Shown here in pieces: positions 24,714 to 32,874 of a stretch of 50,348 bases of DNA. Each line of letters begins with the position of its first letter. The stretch's first letter is position 1. The DNA is taken from positions 1 to 50,348 of the IMG/VR virus record IMGVR_UViG_3300009161_000066; one strand, written 5' to 3'. This DNA is from a virus. Under the pieces are notes generated by a model. That model was not told the DNA's origin. It did not search any database and saw only the letters and a program-made list of their open reading frames with translations. The position numbers and the translations under genes were made by a program.

Positions 24714-25880
24714 ATGGATATGAAGAAAATACTTCAAGCAATAGATAATGCTAGCACTGAAGTATCTTCTTCAGAAATGCAGCGGCTACGCAATATAGTT
24801 GAAGGTAAAGGTCCATTAAACAGATTAACTGCTGCCGAATCAATGACTGTTGATCATTATTCTGCACTGCGCACAACAATTACTAGTCCAGTACTTAATG
24901 TACAAGAAGATGCTAGACCCAGTATGATTGGCAAGTATTTCAAAACAGTTGAAGAAGAGTTACAAGAATCAGCACAACAAGGAAATCTTCGGACTCGGCA
25001 ATTAGCAGAACGTGTAACTACACGACTAAACGAATTAAGCACTGCAACTCTTGCAAGCTATAAAAAGAAAGCAGGTGCAGATGCTAGCAAGGCCGATAAA
25101 GAAGGTGACTTTAAACGCGGCGATAAACGTTTTAGTGGCATTGTCAAAGCAACTAAAAAGCAATTTGCTAACGACGAGCAAGGTGTGGCGGAAGGCAATG
25201 ATACAAATGAATTGACAGCGTCTGTTACGGTAGACGGCGAGTTTAAAGAGTTTGATTTAACACCATTTATAGCAAAAAACAATTGGGTAGGAACTCCACA
25301 GCAAGTTATCAAACTGGCTGAAAAATGGTTGAGTGATTTTTTAAGGAAAAAAGGATTAGCTTACTCTAATTTAAAAATCACTTACAAAGGTATGACTTTG
25401 AACGCCAATCAAATTGGCGATGTAGGTTCTTCAGAATTTGAATCAGTAGCAGAAGGCGAGCGTACAATGAGCCGTGCTGCCAAAGGCTATGAGAAGTATG
25501 GCAAGGCAGGTATGACAGCATTAGCCAAAGCAGGCCGAGAAGGTGCCGGTGAGAAAAAGTTAGATGCTATTCGTGATCGTCATGACAACTACAATGAAGA
25601 CAGTGACCCATGCTGGGACAGTCATAAGATGGTGGGCACAAAGAAGAAAGGCGGCAAGCCTGTTCCGAACTGTGTTCCTAAAGAATCAGTTAAAGAAGAT
25701 ACTAAACGATGTATGCAATGTGGTATGACTAACTGTAGTTGTAAGCCAGGAAAATGTAAATGCAAACCTATTGCAGGGTGGATTCCTAACAAAGGTTTTA
25801 AGAAAGCAGTAGATGAAGCTGCTAATGCTGCACAACAAGCAGCAATCGCTATTGCAAAAAAGAAAGCAGGTAAGAAATAA
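24714..25880 (+). CDS. Modular low-complexity protein with Cys-rich C-terminus
   Basis: 388 residues. An N-terminal helical domain (MDMKKILQAIDNAS, LRNIVEGKGPLNRL) is followed by TLASYKKKAGADASKADKEG, a block common in T4-like virion proteins. A short beta domain comes next, then a DPCWDSHKMVGTKKKGGKP / VPNCVP block. Possible processing sites: IVEG (about 29), QGVAEGN (about 155) and SVAEGE (about 243). The C-terminal 55 residues have a metallothionein-like cluster: CMQC, CSC, then CKCK. No enzyme motif. It overlaps the dps start (TAATG). Probably a member of the internal-protein set. Confidence 0.5.
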   Translation: MDMKKILQAIDNASTEVSSSEMQRLRNIVEGKGPLNRLTAAESMTVDHYSALRTTITSPVLNVQEDARPSMIGKYFKTVEEELQESAQQGNLRTRQLAERVTTRLNELSTATLASYKKKAGADASKADKEGDFKRGDKRFSGIVKATKKQFANDEQGVAEGNDTNELTASVTVDGEFKEFDLTPFIAKNNWVGTPQQVIKLAEKWLSDFLRKKGLAYSNLKITYKGMTLNANQIGDVGSSEFESVAEGERTMSRAAKGYEKYGKAGMTALAKAGREGAGEKKLDAIRDRHDNYNEDSDPCWDSHKMVGTKKKGGKPVPNCVPKESVKEDTKRCMQCGMTNCSCKPGKCKCKPIAGWIPNKGFKKAVDEAANAAQQAAIAIAKKKAGKK

Positions 25881-26317
25881 TGGACGAGCTTAAAAAAGCA
25901 TTGAAAATTGCATTTGCCAGCGAATATGCATTTGCTATCAAAACACAAAACTTTCACTGGAATGTAGAAGGTCCGTTGTTTCCACAACTACACATGCTTT
26001 TTGAAACTATTTATATTGAAGTATACGGTGCTATTGATCCATTTGCTGAGAATATTCGCAAGCTGGGTTCATACACACCCGCTAGTTATTCACGTTTATC
26101 AATGCTAACACAAGTTGAAGATGAATTAAACATGCTGGAAGATAGAGCTATGATTGCGGAACTACTGCAAGATAGCGATAAAATGGTCAAACTGTTAAAG
26201 ATGGTGTTTGATCTGTCTGAATCTGCAGGCGAACACGGATTAAGTGACTTTATAGCAGGCCGCATGGATGCACATCGTAAGCACAGCTGGCAGCTGAGGG
26301 CTACATCAAAACAATAA
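25880..26317 (+). CDS. dps: Dps-like ferritin-family protein
   Basis: 145 residues forming a four-helix ferritin-like protein. The Dps ferroxidase pattern is complete: H26 and W27 in NFHWNVEG, H38, D53 and E57, with the same spacing as the His-His-Asp-Glu set in bacterial Dps. Dps proteins oxidise iron(II), protect DNA and can form 12-mer shells. The gene lies within a cluster of apparent internal-head proteins. Whether it acts in the cell or is packaged is unknown. It overlaps the upstream stop and is followed by a structured gap. Confidence 0.8.
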   Translation: MDELKKALKIAFASEYAFAIKTQNFHWNVEGPLFPQLHMLFETIYIEVYGAIDPFAENIRKLGSYTPASYSRLSMLTQVEDELNMLEDRAMIAELLQDSDKMVKLLKMVFDLSESAGEHGLSDFIAGRMDAHRKHSWQLRATSKQ

Positions 26318-26320
26318 GAA

Positions 26321-26396
26321 CACACCTTAGGACCGGTAATTCGTTACCGTAAGTGTGGGGAGGCTGCTGCCCTAGACGGCCCAATTCGCTACTGGG
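26321..26396 (+). ncRNA. Structured intergenic RNA element
   Basis: The 129-base gap after dps holds a two-tier hairpin: outer CACACcTTA/TAAGTGTG (26321-26329 with 26350-26357, one bulged C) and inner CGGTAA/TTACCG (26334-26349) closed by a TTCG tetraloop. A second, weaker hairpin uses CCCA/TGGG (26380-26383 with 26393-26396). No tRNA signature, open frame or T-run was seen. It may be a small RNA, an mRNA processing or stability element, or a 3'-UTR structure. Confidence 0.4.
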
Positions 26397-26414
26397 AATC
26401 TTAAAGTGAGCACT

Positions 26415-26422
26415 GATAAATA
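26415..26422 (+). promoter_or_regulatory. Late-type promoter motif GATAAATA
   Basis: T4-late-like motif 25 bases before the ATG at 26447, the same distance as at 23284. It directly follows the structured RNA element. Confidence 0.55.
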
Positions 26423-26446
26423 TATTACAGAATTTGGAGAATAAAG

Positions 26447-28714
26447 ATGGATTTACGAGCACTAATGCAACAGCTAGAGACAATTAATACTACGCAAACT
26501 CTAACTGAGTCTGTAGAAGAACGTGTAGTTATTACTGAGTCAGTAGCAACATCTAATCCAAGAATTGAAGAACTTACTTTTAAGAGTTCAATTGCACGTG
26601 GCCTAGCTAACGAATTTGGTTATGAATTAAATGAAGAAGGGCGCGGCGGCGGAGAGGCTCAATCTGACGCAGACTATTTTAAGCAACAGGCTCAAGGTCA
26701 AAAGAACCTTAATTCAGTCAAGGGATTTTTTGGTGGAGCACCGGCGGCGGCACCTACAGCAGGAGCTCCAGCTGCGGCAGCACCCGATAATAGAAATTTT
26801 TTGCAGAAAGGCTTTGATGGCATTGCAGACTTTCACAAAAAAAATAGCGAAAAATTTGCTGCAAAACAAGCTGCTGATGCAGCCGCAAACAGTCCAGAAG
26901 GTATGGCAGCGGCCAAGGCCAACCTAACACCAAGTCAACTAACGTGGTTGGGCAATGCTCAACCAAGTCCAGAAATTTTACAAAGAATACCAGCACCAAC
27001 GGCCAAGGAAAAAGCAGATGCAGCGGCCGCGGCACCAAGCGGTCCTGGACTAAAACCGCCGAAATACGGTGCATTTGGTACTGAGACTAGACCGCTCGAT
27101 GGCACCGATGATCGTCGAGAAGGTGGACAAGGACTCAAAATACCAAATGGAGCGATGGCACCAGCAACATCAGTTGCGGCAGCTCAGGCAGCTTTGGCAC
27201 CAGCAGCGGCACCAGCAGCGGCACCAGCAGCGGCACCAAGTGCGGCCCCAGGGGGAGTTACCCGTGGTGGTGGCGCGGCTGCAGATACAGCGGAAATCAA
27301 TCGTGTTAAACAACTAGCAAATCCGAATTCAGCGGCTGCTGATGCTGAAAGAGATGGAGTTCCGGTAGCGCCAGCGGCAGCGGCACCAGCAAATTCAGAT
27401 GCAGCTAATGCTGAAAGAGATGGTACTCCGGTGGCACCAGCTGCCGATCCGGCAAATGGACAAACTCCAGAACAAGCCATGCTGGATCCACGTTACAAAA
27501 CAGATCCAGCATTTAAAAAGGAAGTTGATGCCGCTGCCGCAATCGGAACAACACCACCAACACCAGCGGCACCGGCTACAGGTACGGAAGAAAAAAAGAT
27601 TGCTAGATTTAAAGAACTATTAGATAAAGCTAAAGCTACTGATACCGCAACAAAAGAAAGTATTAGTTACTTTTTAAACAAATTGCGTTTTATTGAATCA
27701 CGTCAATTGAACGAAGCATTAAGCGCGGCAGAACAAAAAGAAATGGATGGGTTGGCTGCTGAGTTAGGAGGGCAGGGTTCAGAAAATAATCCTGCAATAA
27801 CAGCACTGATCAATAACTACAATTCGTCAAAGTCAAAACCAGCAGCAGCGCAAGCAGCGGCACCAGCAGCGGCATCTGCACCAGCAGCGGCATCTGCACC
27901 AGCAGCGGCATCTGCAGCGGCGCCAGCAGCAGGGGGAACGCCTGCGAATGCGGCAGCAATGGCAAATGCAAACTGGTCCTACGTAGAGAAAGGTTCGGAT
28001 GAAGCTTTTGCATTAGACAACGGCTTTGGATACGATGTAGCCAAGTGGAGAGCAGAAGGCTCGCCTGGGAAACCAAAACCGGCAGCTTCAGGGCCGCCGG
28101 CCGGGTCAAGCACAACGGATGACCCAGTATCCATTTCCGCGCAGGATTCATTAAATAAACAGATGGCTAAAAAAGACGACCCAGCCAAGGTCTCACCAGG
28201 GGCCGATGGCGCAGTAGGTCAAGATTTGGCTAAAATGGGTGTCACCAAGCAAAACAGACTTGATCAAGCATTTGTGGATAAGACACTGGGTCCAGGCAAA
28301 TACAAAGCAGGAAGTAAGGAATCTAACTTAGCTTTACAAGCACACTTTAAAAAGCAAGGCAGCGCCGACACGGGAATAGCAGCAGCACCAGCGGCGGCGC
28401 TGACGCGAGGCGCATTTGCCATGCCACAGAAAATTGCGCCTGGTATAGGGATAGCGGCTGGAAATAAACCACAAGGTACTCCTGGCCAACGACCTGCAAT
28501 GTACAAGGATCCAAGAATAGTAAGCGATGACCCGCCAGTGGCTGCGCCCGCTCCAGCAGCATCTGCACCAAAACCAGCAGCTTTACCGGGAACGCCAACT
28601 CGAGCAACTGGCATTGTAAATCGTAGAACACCAGCGCCACCCACACAGGCTGAAAGTATAGTTACTCAAGACGATGCTATACTATCAATGATTCGAAATA
28701 TTCGAGTAAGTTAA
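26447..28714 (+). CDS. Large Ala/Pro-rich modular protein
   Basis: 755 residues with ribosome site ttggaga. The helical N-terminus (DLRALMQQLETI) is followed by ITESVATSNPRIEEL and then LNEEGRGGGEA. Long Ala/Pro tracts, encoded by tandem 12-base and 18-base repeats, separate small folded pieces: KKNSEKFAAKQAADAAAN, ESISYFLNKLRFIESRQLNEA and QNRLDQAFVDKTLGPGKY. It carries the shared DPRYKTDPAFKKEVD module and a duplicated AERDG(V/T)PVAPA unit. LNEA at about residue 425 fits a processing site. The C-terminal AILSMIRNIRVS is a defined end peptide. It ends at a strong terminator. No enzyme motif; an internal-head or scaffold role is inferred. Confidence 0.5.
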   Translation: MDLRALMQQLETINTTQTLTESVEERVVITESVATSNPRIEELTFKSSIARGLANEFGYELNEEGRGGGEAQSDADYFKQQAQGQKNLNSVKGFFGGAPAAAPTAGAPAAAAPDNRNFLQKGFDGIADFHKKNSEKFAAKQAADAAANSPEGMAAAKANLTPSQLTWLGNAQPSPEILQRIPAPTAKEKADAAAAAPSGPGLKPPKYGAFGTETRPLDGTDDRREGGQGLKIPNGAMAPATSVAAAQAALAPAAAPAAAPAAAPSAAPGGVTRGGGAAADTAEINRVKQLANPNSAAADAERDGVPVAPAAAAPANSDAANAERDGTPVAPAADPANGQTPEQAMLDPRYKTDPAFKKEVDAAAAIGTTPPTPAAPATGTEEKKIARFKELLDKAKATDTATKESISYFLNKLRFIESRQLNEALSAAEQKEMDGLAAELGGQGSENNPAITALINNYNSSKSKPAAAQAAAPAAASAPAAASAPAAASAAAPAAGGTPANAAAMANANWSYVEKGSDEAFALDNGFGYDVAKWRAEGSPGKPKPAASGPPAGSSTTDDPVSISAQDSLNKQMAKKDDPAKVSPGADGAVGQDLAKMGVTKQNRLDQAFVDKTLGPGKYKAGSKESNLALQAHFKKQGSADTGIAAAPAAALTRGAFAMPQKIAPGIGIAAGNKPQGTPGQRPAMYKDPRIVSDDPPVAAPAPAASAPKPAALPGTPTRATGIVNRRTPAPPTQAESIVTQDDAILSMIRNIRVS
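27197..27238 (+). repeat. 12-bp tandem repeat, 3.5 copies
   Basis: In-frame repeats of gcaccagcagcg encoding Ala-Pro-Ala-Ala within the 755-residue protein. Copy number could change by slippage without frameshift. Confidence 0.9.
27326..27440 (+). repeat. Imperfect in-frame duplication
   Basis: Two copies about 49 bases long starting with aattcag (27326 and 27392), 66 bases apart, encoding variants of NSAAADAERDGVPVAPA. Confidence 0.75.
27485..27529 (+). repeat. 45-bp direct repeat, copy 2
   Basis: Second copy of the DPRYKTDPAFKKEVD-coding module found at 24132-24176, with one base difference. Confidence 0.9.
27860..27913 (+). repeat. 18-bp tandem repeat, 3 copies
   Basis: Three perfect copies of gcaccagcagcggcatct, encoding Ala-Pro-Ala-Ala-Ala-Ser units in a linker. 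Confidence 0.9.
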
Positions 28715-28728
28715 TAATTTTGTTATCC

Positions 28729-28758
28729 AAAAATAGCAGCTTCGGCTGCTATTTTTTT
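28729..28758 (+). terminator. Rho-independent terminator
   Basis: Stem AAAAATAGCAGC/GCTGCTATTTTT with a TTCG tetraloop followed by additional T. It ends the 19563-28714 unit. Confidence 0.9.
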
Positions 28759-28766
28759 CAAACCTA

Positions 28767-28795
28767 TTGACCTTATACACTAACTACTGTATAAT
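28767..28795 (+). promoter_or_regulatory. Sigma-70-type promoter
   Basis: TTGACC at 28767-28772, 17-base spacer, TATAAT at 28790-28795. The dsbA-like gene starts at 28817 with an aggaga ribosome site. Confidence 0.75.
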
Positions 28796-28816
28796 AACTT
28801 TTAACTAGGAGACAGT

Positions 28817-29080
28817 ATGTCAACACGTATGTATGGGGCCGAAGAAAAGGCCAAACTAGAACGACTTATCAACGAAGGATCTACTGTTCTTCGTGAAATC
28901 GAAGATCTTAAAGAAGGTCTCAAAGAAACCGTTAAAGCTGTTGCAGAAGAACTTGAAATCAAACCTAGCATTATTAACAAAGCCATTACTATTGCTCATA
29001 AGGACAATTGGAAGGAACACGAACAAGCGTGGAATGATATTGAAATGATTTTAGGTGTTACCAATCGATTGCCTGAATGA
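28817..29080 (+). CDS. dsbA: DsbA-like DNA-binding protein
   Basis: 87 residues, all helical and charged. The pattern LERLINEGSTVLREIEDLKE, then VAEELEIKPSIINKAI, matches the DsbA family of T4-like phages. T4 DsbA binds double-stranded DNA near late promoters. It is the first gene after a strong promoter and overlaps the next gene by ATGA. The assignment rests on overall similarity, not on a catalytic motif. Confidence 0.65.
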   Translation: MSTRMYGAEEKAKLERLINEGSTVLREIEDLKEGLKETVKAVAEELEIKPSIINKAITIAHKDNWKEHEQAWNDIEMILGVTNRLPE

Positions 29081-29367
29081 ATGATCTACTTAGACCTACA
29101 TTAGAATGGATAAAGGATGACTATAAAACTAACCCTCGCCGTTTTGTCGTGGAAGTTATGGCTTGGGCAATATCAATTGGCTGCTCGATCACTATGGCGC
29201 TCACTGTACCTAACCCGCCTCTTATTATCCTTTATCCTATTTGGATCGCTGGCTGTGCTATGTATGGTTGGGCTGCTTATACTAGGAAATCATTTGGTAT
29301 GATTGCTAACTACGCACTGCTAGTCACAATAGATAGTGTGGGGTTAGTTAGAATGATAATTAATTAA
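29077..29367 (+). CDS. Conserved small membrane protein
   Basis: 96 residues with about three hydrophobic helices (VVEVMAWAISIGCSITMALT, PLIILYPIWIAGCAMYGWA, YALLVTIDSVGLVRMII). NPRRFVVEVMAW and NPPLIILYP are conserved in T4-like marine phages. The topology slightly recalls half-transporters, but no transport motif is seen. It overlaps the DsbA gene and precedes DNA polymerase. Confidence 0.55.
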   Translation: MNDLLRPTLEWIKDDYKTNPRRFVVEVMAWAISIGCSITMALTVPNPPLIILYPIWIAGCAMYGWAAYTRKSFGMIANYALLVTIDSVGLVRMIIN

Positions 29368-29443
29368 TAAGACACGGTGTTGATCAGCCATAAATGATCT
29401 TGATGGTATTTGTGAGCCTTAAATCACATAGGAGAAATTTAAT

Positions 29444-32107
29444 TTGTATGTAGATGCATTCTTTCAGCGCGATGCTGATATTGTTAAAATTGTAGAACGT
29501 GGTACTGATGGGAAACGAATATTTAAAGAGTTTCCAGTGCGTTACACATTCTATCATACTGACCCAAAAGGCAAGTTCCAGAGCATCTATGGAGAGCCAT
29601 TAACTAGGGTCGTCTGTAAAAACTCAAAAGACTTCCGTAAAGAACTATCCATTCATAATAACAAAAAGTTATATGAAGCCGATATTAATCCTATCTTTAG
29701 ATGTCTCAGTGAAAACTATCTTAATCAAGAAGCCCCTAAACTTAATGTAGCGTTTTTCGACATTGAGGTAGACTTTGATCCGGAACGTGGATATGCAAGC
29801 CCAGAAGATGCTTTTATGCCCATTACTGCTATCTCAATCCACCTACAATGGTTAAACACATTAATTTGTTTAGCTGTCCCTCCAAAGAAAATGACTGTAG
29901 CCGAAGCTGAAGAACTAGTTAAAGATTTGCCTAACACTCATATTTTTGATAACGAAGCAGACATGTTAGACACGTTCCTAAACATTATTCAAGACGCTGA
30001 TGTACTAAGCGGTTGGAATAGTGAAGGCTTTGATATTCCGTATACTGTAAATCGTGTTACTAAAGTTCTAAGTAAAGATGATACACGCAGATTCTGCCTG
30101 TGGGATCAATATCCTAAAAAGCGAGAGTACGAGAAATATGGAAAAGCGGCTGTTACTTATGATTTGGTTGGTCGTGTTCATCTGGACAGTCTCGAGTTGT
30201 ACCGCAAGTACACCTATGAAGAACGTCACACCTACAGACTGGATGCAATTGGAGAGATGGAAGTAGGCGAAACTAAAACGCAGTATGAAGGTACGTTGGA
30301 TCAACTATACAACAATGACTTCCGTAAGTTTGTTATCTATAACAGACAGGATACTACCCTATTAGATAAGCTAGATAAGAAATTAAAGTTCATCGATCTA
30401 TCCAACACACTAGCACATGAGTGTACTGTGTTGTTGCAAACCACTATGGGTGCTGTGGCTGTTACTGAACAGGCCATTATTAACGAAGCTCACAAACGTG
30501 GATTTCAAGTTCCTAATCGTCCAGTACGAGATGAAGAAGCCGATAACAGTGCCGCTGGTGCGTATGTTGCTTATCCTAAAGAAGGCATTCATGACTGGAT
30601 TGGTTCCTTAGATATTAACAGTTTGTATCCGTCGGCTATTAGAGCTCTAAACATGGGTCCGGAAACTATTGTGGGTCAGTTGCGTCAAACAATGACACAG
30701 GAATATATCGATAACCTTGTGGCCAAGGGCAAATCATTTGCCTCTGCGTGGGAAGGTATGTTTGGATCACTTGAGTATACTGCGGTAATGGCCAAAGAAG
30801 TTGGCACTGAGATTACTATTGACTGGCAAGATGGAGCAGTTGATATCCTAAGTGCTGCCGAAGTATATCAACTTATATTTGACAGCAATCAACCGTTTAT
30901 GTTAAGTGCCAATGGCACAATCTTTACATATCAAACAGAAGGTATTATTCCGGGACTGTTAAAGCGTTGGTATAGCGAACGTAAAGAGATGCAGGCCAAA
31001 CTCAAAGATACAATTAAAGCTGGAAACAAGATCGAGGAAGAATACTGGGACAAACGTCAGTTAGTCAAGAAGATTAACCTTAACAGTTTGTATGGTGCTA
31101 TCCTAAATCCAGGTTGCAGATTCTTTGACAAGCGTATTGGACAGTCAACTACACTAACAGGTCGTGCAATTGCTCGTCATATGGCAGGTAAGGTTAATGA
31201 AATTATTACCGGTGAAAACAGCCACACCGGAAAGGCAATTATTTATGGTGACACTGACTCTTGTTATTTTAGTGCTTTTCGCACTTTGCAGAAGGATATT
31301 GAAAAAGGATTAATTCCTTGGTCTAAAGAAAGTGTAGTACAACTATACGACCAAATTGGTGAAGAAGTTAACAAGACATTCCCACAGTTTATGTTAGACG
31401 CCTTTCACTGTCCAACGACACGTGGGGAAGTTATTAAAGCTGGTCGTGAGTTAGTTGCAATTAAAGGCTTGTTTATTACTAAAAAACGTTATGCTGTTTT
31501 GTATTATGACAAGGAAGGCAAGCGAAGTGATATTGATGGTAAGCCAGGTAAGATCAAGGCTATGGGCTTGGATCTGAAACGTAGTGATACGCCAGAATTT
31601 ATTCAAAACTTCTTAAGTGATGTGTTGGAGAAAGTCTTAACTGGTACTACTGAACAAGAAGTATTGGACTTTATTACTGAATTCCGTACTAACTTTAAAA
31701 TACGTCCAGGATGGGAGAAAGGTAGCCCTAAACGTGCTAACAATATTTCGGCATATCGCGGCAAGGAAGAAAAAGCAGGCAAGACTAATATGCCCGGACA
31801 TGTTCGAGCAAGTCTTAACTGGAATACACTAAAGCGTATGATGGACGACAAGTATTCAATGAGCGTCACTGACGGTGCCAAAGTAATCGTCTGCAAACTC
31901 AAAGATAATCCACTGGGGTTTACTAGCGTAGCCTATCCAGTAGATGAGCTTAGACTGCCCCAGTGGTTTAAGGATTTGCCATTTAATCACGAAGAAATGG
32001 AACAGACGATTATTGATAACAAATTAGATAACCTGATTGGTGTTCTAAATTGGGATATCAGATCAACCGAACAGACAAATACTTTCAATAAATTATTTGA
32101 CTTCTGA
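29444..32107 (+). CDS. 43: Family B DNA polymerase (gp43-like)
   Basis: 887 residues, the size of T4 gp43. Proofreading exonuclease motifs: FFDIEV (D106, E108), GWNSEGFDIPY (190-200) and YNRQDTTLL (299-307). Polymerase motifs: A SLDINSLYPSAI (D390), B KKINLNSLYGAI (542-553), C YGDTDS (D603, D605). The C-terminal tail ends NTFNKLFDF, a likely clamp-binding peptide. The start appears to be TTG at 29444, nine bases after AGGAG; the nearby ATG is out of frame. The sliding clamp gene follows directly. Confidence 0.93.
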   Translation: MYVDAFFQRDADIVKIVERGTDGKRIFKEFPVRYTFYHTDPKGKFQSIYGEPLTRVVCKNSKDFRKELSIHNNKKLYEADINPIFRCLSENYLNQEAPKLNVAFFDIEVDFDPERGYASPEDAFMPITAISIHLQWLNTLICLAVPPKKMTVAEAEELVKDLPNTHIFDNEADMLDTFLNIIQDADVLSGWNSEGFDIPYTVNRVTKVLSKDDTRRFCLWDQYPKKREYEKYGKAAVTYDLVGRVHLDSLELYRKYTYEERHTYRLDAIGEMEVGETKTQYEGTLDQLYNNDFRKFVIYNRQDTTLLDKLDKKLKFIDLSNTLAHECTVLLQTTMGAVAVTEQAIINEAHKRGFQVPNRPVRDEEADNSAAGAYVAYPKEGIHDWIGSLDINSLYPSAIRALNMGPETIVGQLRQTMTQEYIDNLVAKGKSFASAWEGMFGSLEYTAVMAKEVGTEITIDWQDGAVDILSAAEVYQLIFDSNQPFMLSANGTIFTYQTEGIIPGLLKRWYSERKEMQAKLKDTIKAGNKIEEEYWDKRQLVKKINLNSLYGAILNPGCRFFDKRIGQSTTLTGRAIARHMAGKVNEIITGENSHTGKAIIYGDTDSCYFSAFRTLQKDIEKGLIPWSKESVVQLYDQIGEEVNKTFPQFMLDAFHCPTTRGEVIKAGRELVAIKGLFITKKRYAVLYYDKEGKRSDIDGKPGKIKAMGLDLKRSDTPEFIQNFLSDVLEKVLTGTTEQEVLDFITEFRTNFKIRPGWEKGSPKRANNISAYRGKEEKAGKTNMPGHVRASLNWNTLKRMMDDKYSMSVTDGAKVIVCKLKDNPLGFTSVAYPVDELRLPQWFKDLPFNHEEMEQTIIDNKLDNLIGVLNWDIRSTEQTNTFNKLFDF

Positions 32108-32125
32108 TATAAAAACCTATATACT
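32097..32125 (+). promoter_or_regulatory. Sigma-70-type promoter for the clamp gene
   Basis: TTGACT at 32097-32102, 17-base spacer, TATACT at 32120-32125, overlapping the polymerase stop. The clamp ATG at 32146 has aaagga upstream. Confidence 0.6.
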
Positions 32126-32145
32126 ATACAACAAAGGAAACAATC

Positions 32146-32874
32146 ATGCAAGATATTTTAAAAGACCTCGTAGGCCATACACACAACCTAGGCTTTTTGC
32201 CACTAGTTAAAATTACCGGTGATAAAGACACAGTAATTGAAGCTATGGCTGAAGACCGTAGTGTTATTCTTACTGGCAAAACACACAAGGCAGTAGATGA
32301 GTTTGACTTCGTATTTGGTATGCCTAACTTAGACAAGTTAGCATTACATTTAAAGAATCCGGAATACAAAGAAGGTGCAACTATTGGTGTTGTTAAAGCA
32401 CAAAGAAATGGCGTTGAGGTTCCGGTTGGATTACATTTTGAAAATGCCGCTAAGGATTTTAATAATGATTATCGTTTCATGAATAGTGATATTATCAATG
32501 AAAAACTAAAGTCAGTTAAATTCAAAGGCGCAAGTTGGGATGTTGAATTTGAGCCTAGTGTTATAAGTATTCAACGACTACGGTTGCAATCGGCAGCGCA
32601 TACTGAACAATCAACATTCCAAGTTAAAACAGAAAATGGTAACTTAGTTGTTTTCTTTGGTGATGCAAGTACACACGCAGGTTCATTTGTGTTACATGCT
32701 AATGTAGACGGCAAATTGAAACAGACATGGGCATGGCCTGTAAATCAAGTAATGGCAATTCTTGCGCTTGATGGTGACAAGACTATGCGTATTGCAGATG
32801 CGGGCGCTATGCAAATTACAGTTGATTCGGGCCTTGCTGAATACAACTATATCTTACCGGCACAGAGCAAATAA
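32146..32874 (+). CDS. 45: Sliding clamp (gp45-like)
   Basis: 242 residues, matching the T4 gp45 type (trimeric ring). Recognisable parts are DKDTVIEAMAEDRSVILTG near the start, VFGMPNLDKLALHL around residues 56-69, and a second repeat with SIQRLRLQSAA and VFFGDAS. The C-terminus is YNYILPA. It tethers the polymerase to DNA and in T4 also couples replication to late transcription. It lies between polymerase and the TGT-like gene, which begins at its stop codon (TAATG). Confidence 0.85.
   Translation: MQDILKDLVGHTHNLGFLPLVKITGDKDTVIEAMAEDRSVILTGKTHKAVDEFDFVFGMPNLDKLALHLKNPEYKEGATIGVVKAQRNGVEVPVGLHFENAAKDFNNDYRFMNSDIINEKLKSVKFKGASWDVEFEPSVISIQRLRLQSAAHTEQSTFQVKTENGNLVVFFGDASTHAGSFVLHANVDGKLKQTWAWPVNQVMAILALDGDKTMRIADAGAMQITVDSGLAEYNYILPAQSK

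Noticed and set aside
26318-26446. Possible tRNA gene in the gap after dps.
   Set aside because: No acceptor stem, anticodon arm or T-loop consensus (GTTCRANNC) could be placed; the hairpins do not form a cloverleaf.
27197-27913. CRISPR-like array.
   Set aside because: The repeats are short, in-frame, directly adjacent and coding; there are no spacers.
27184-28644. Several reverse-strand open frames opposite the Ala/Pro-rich gene.
   Set aside because: They are by-products of GC-rich repeated Ala/Pro codons and have low-complexity translations without motifs.
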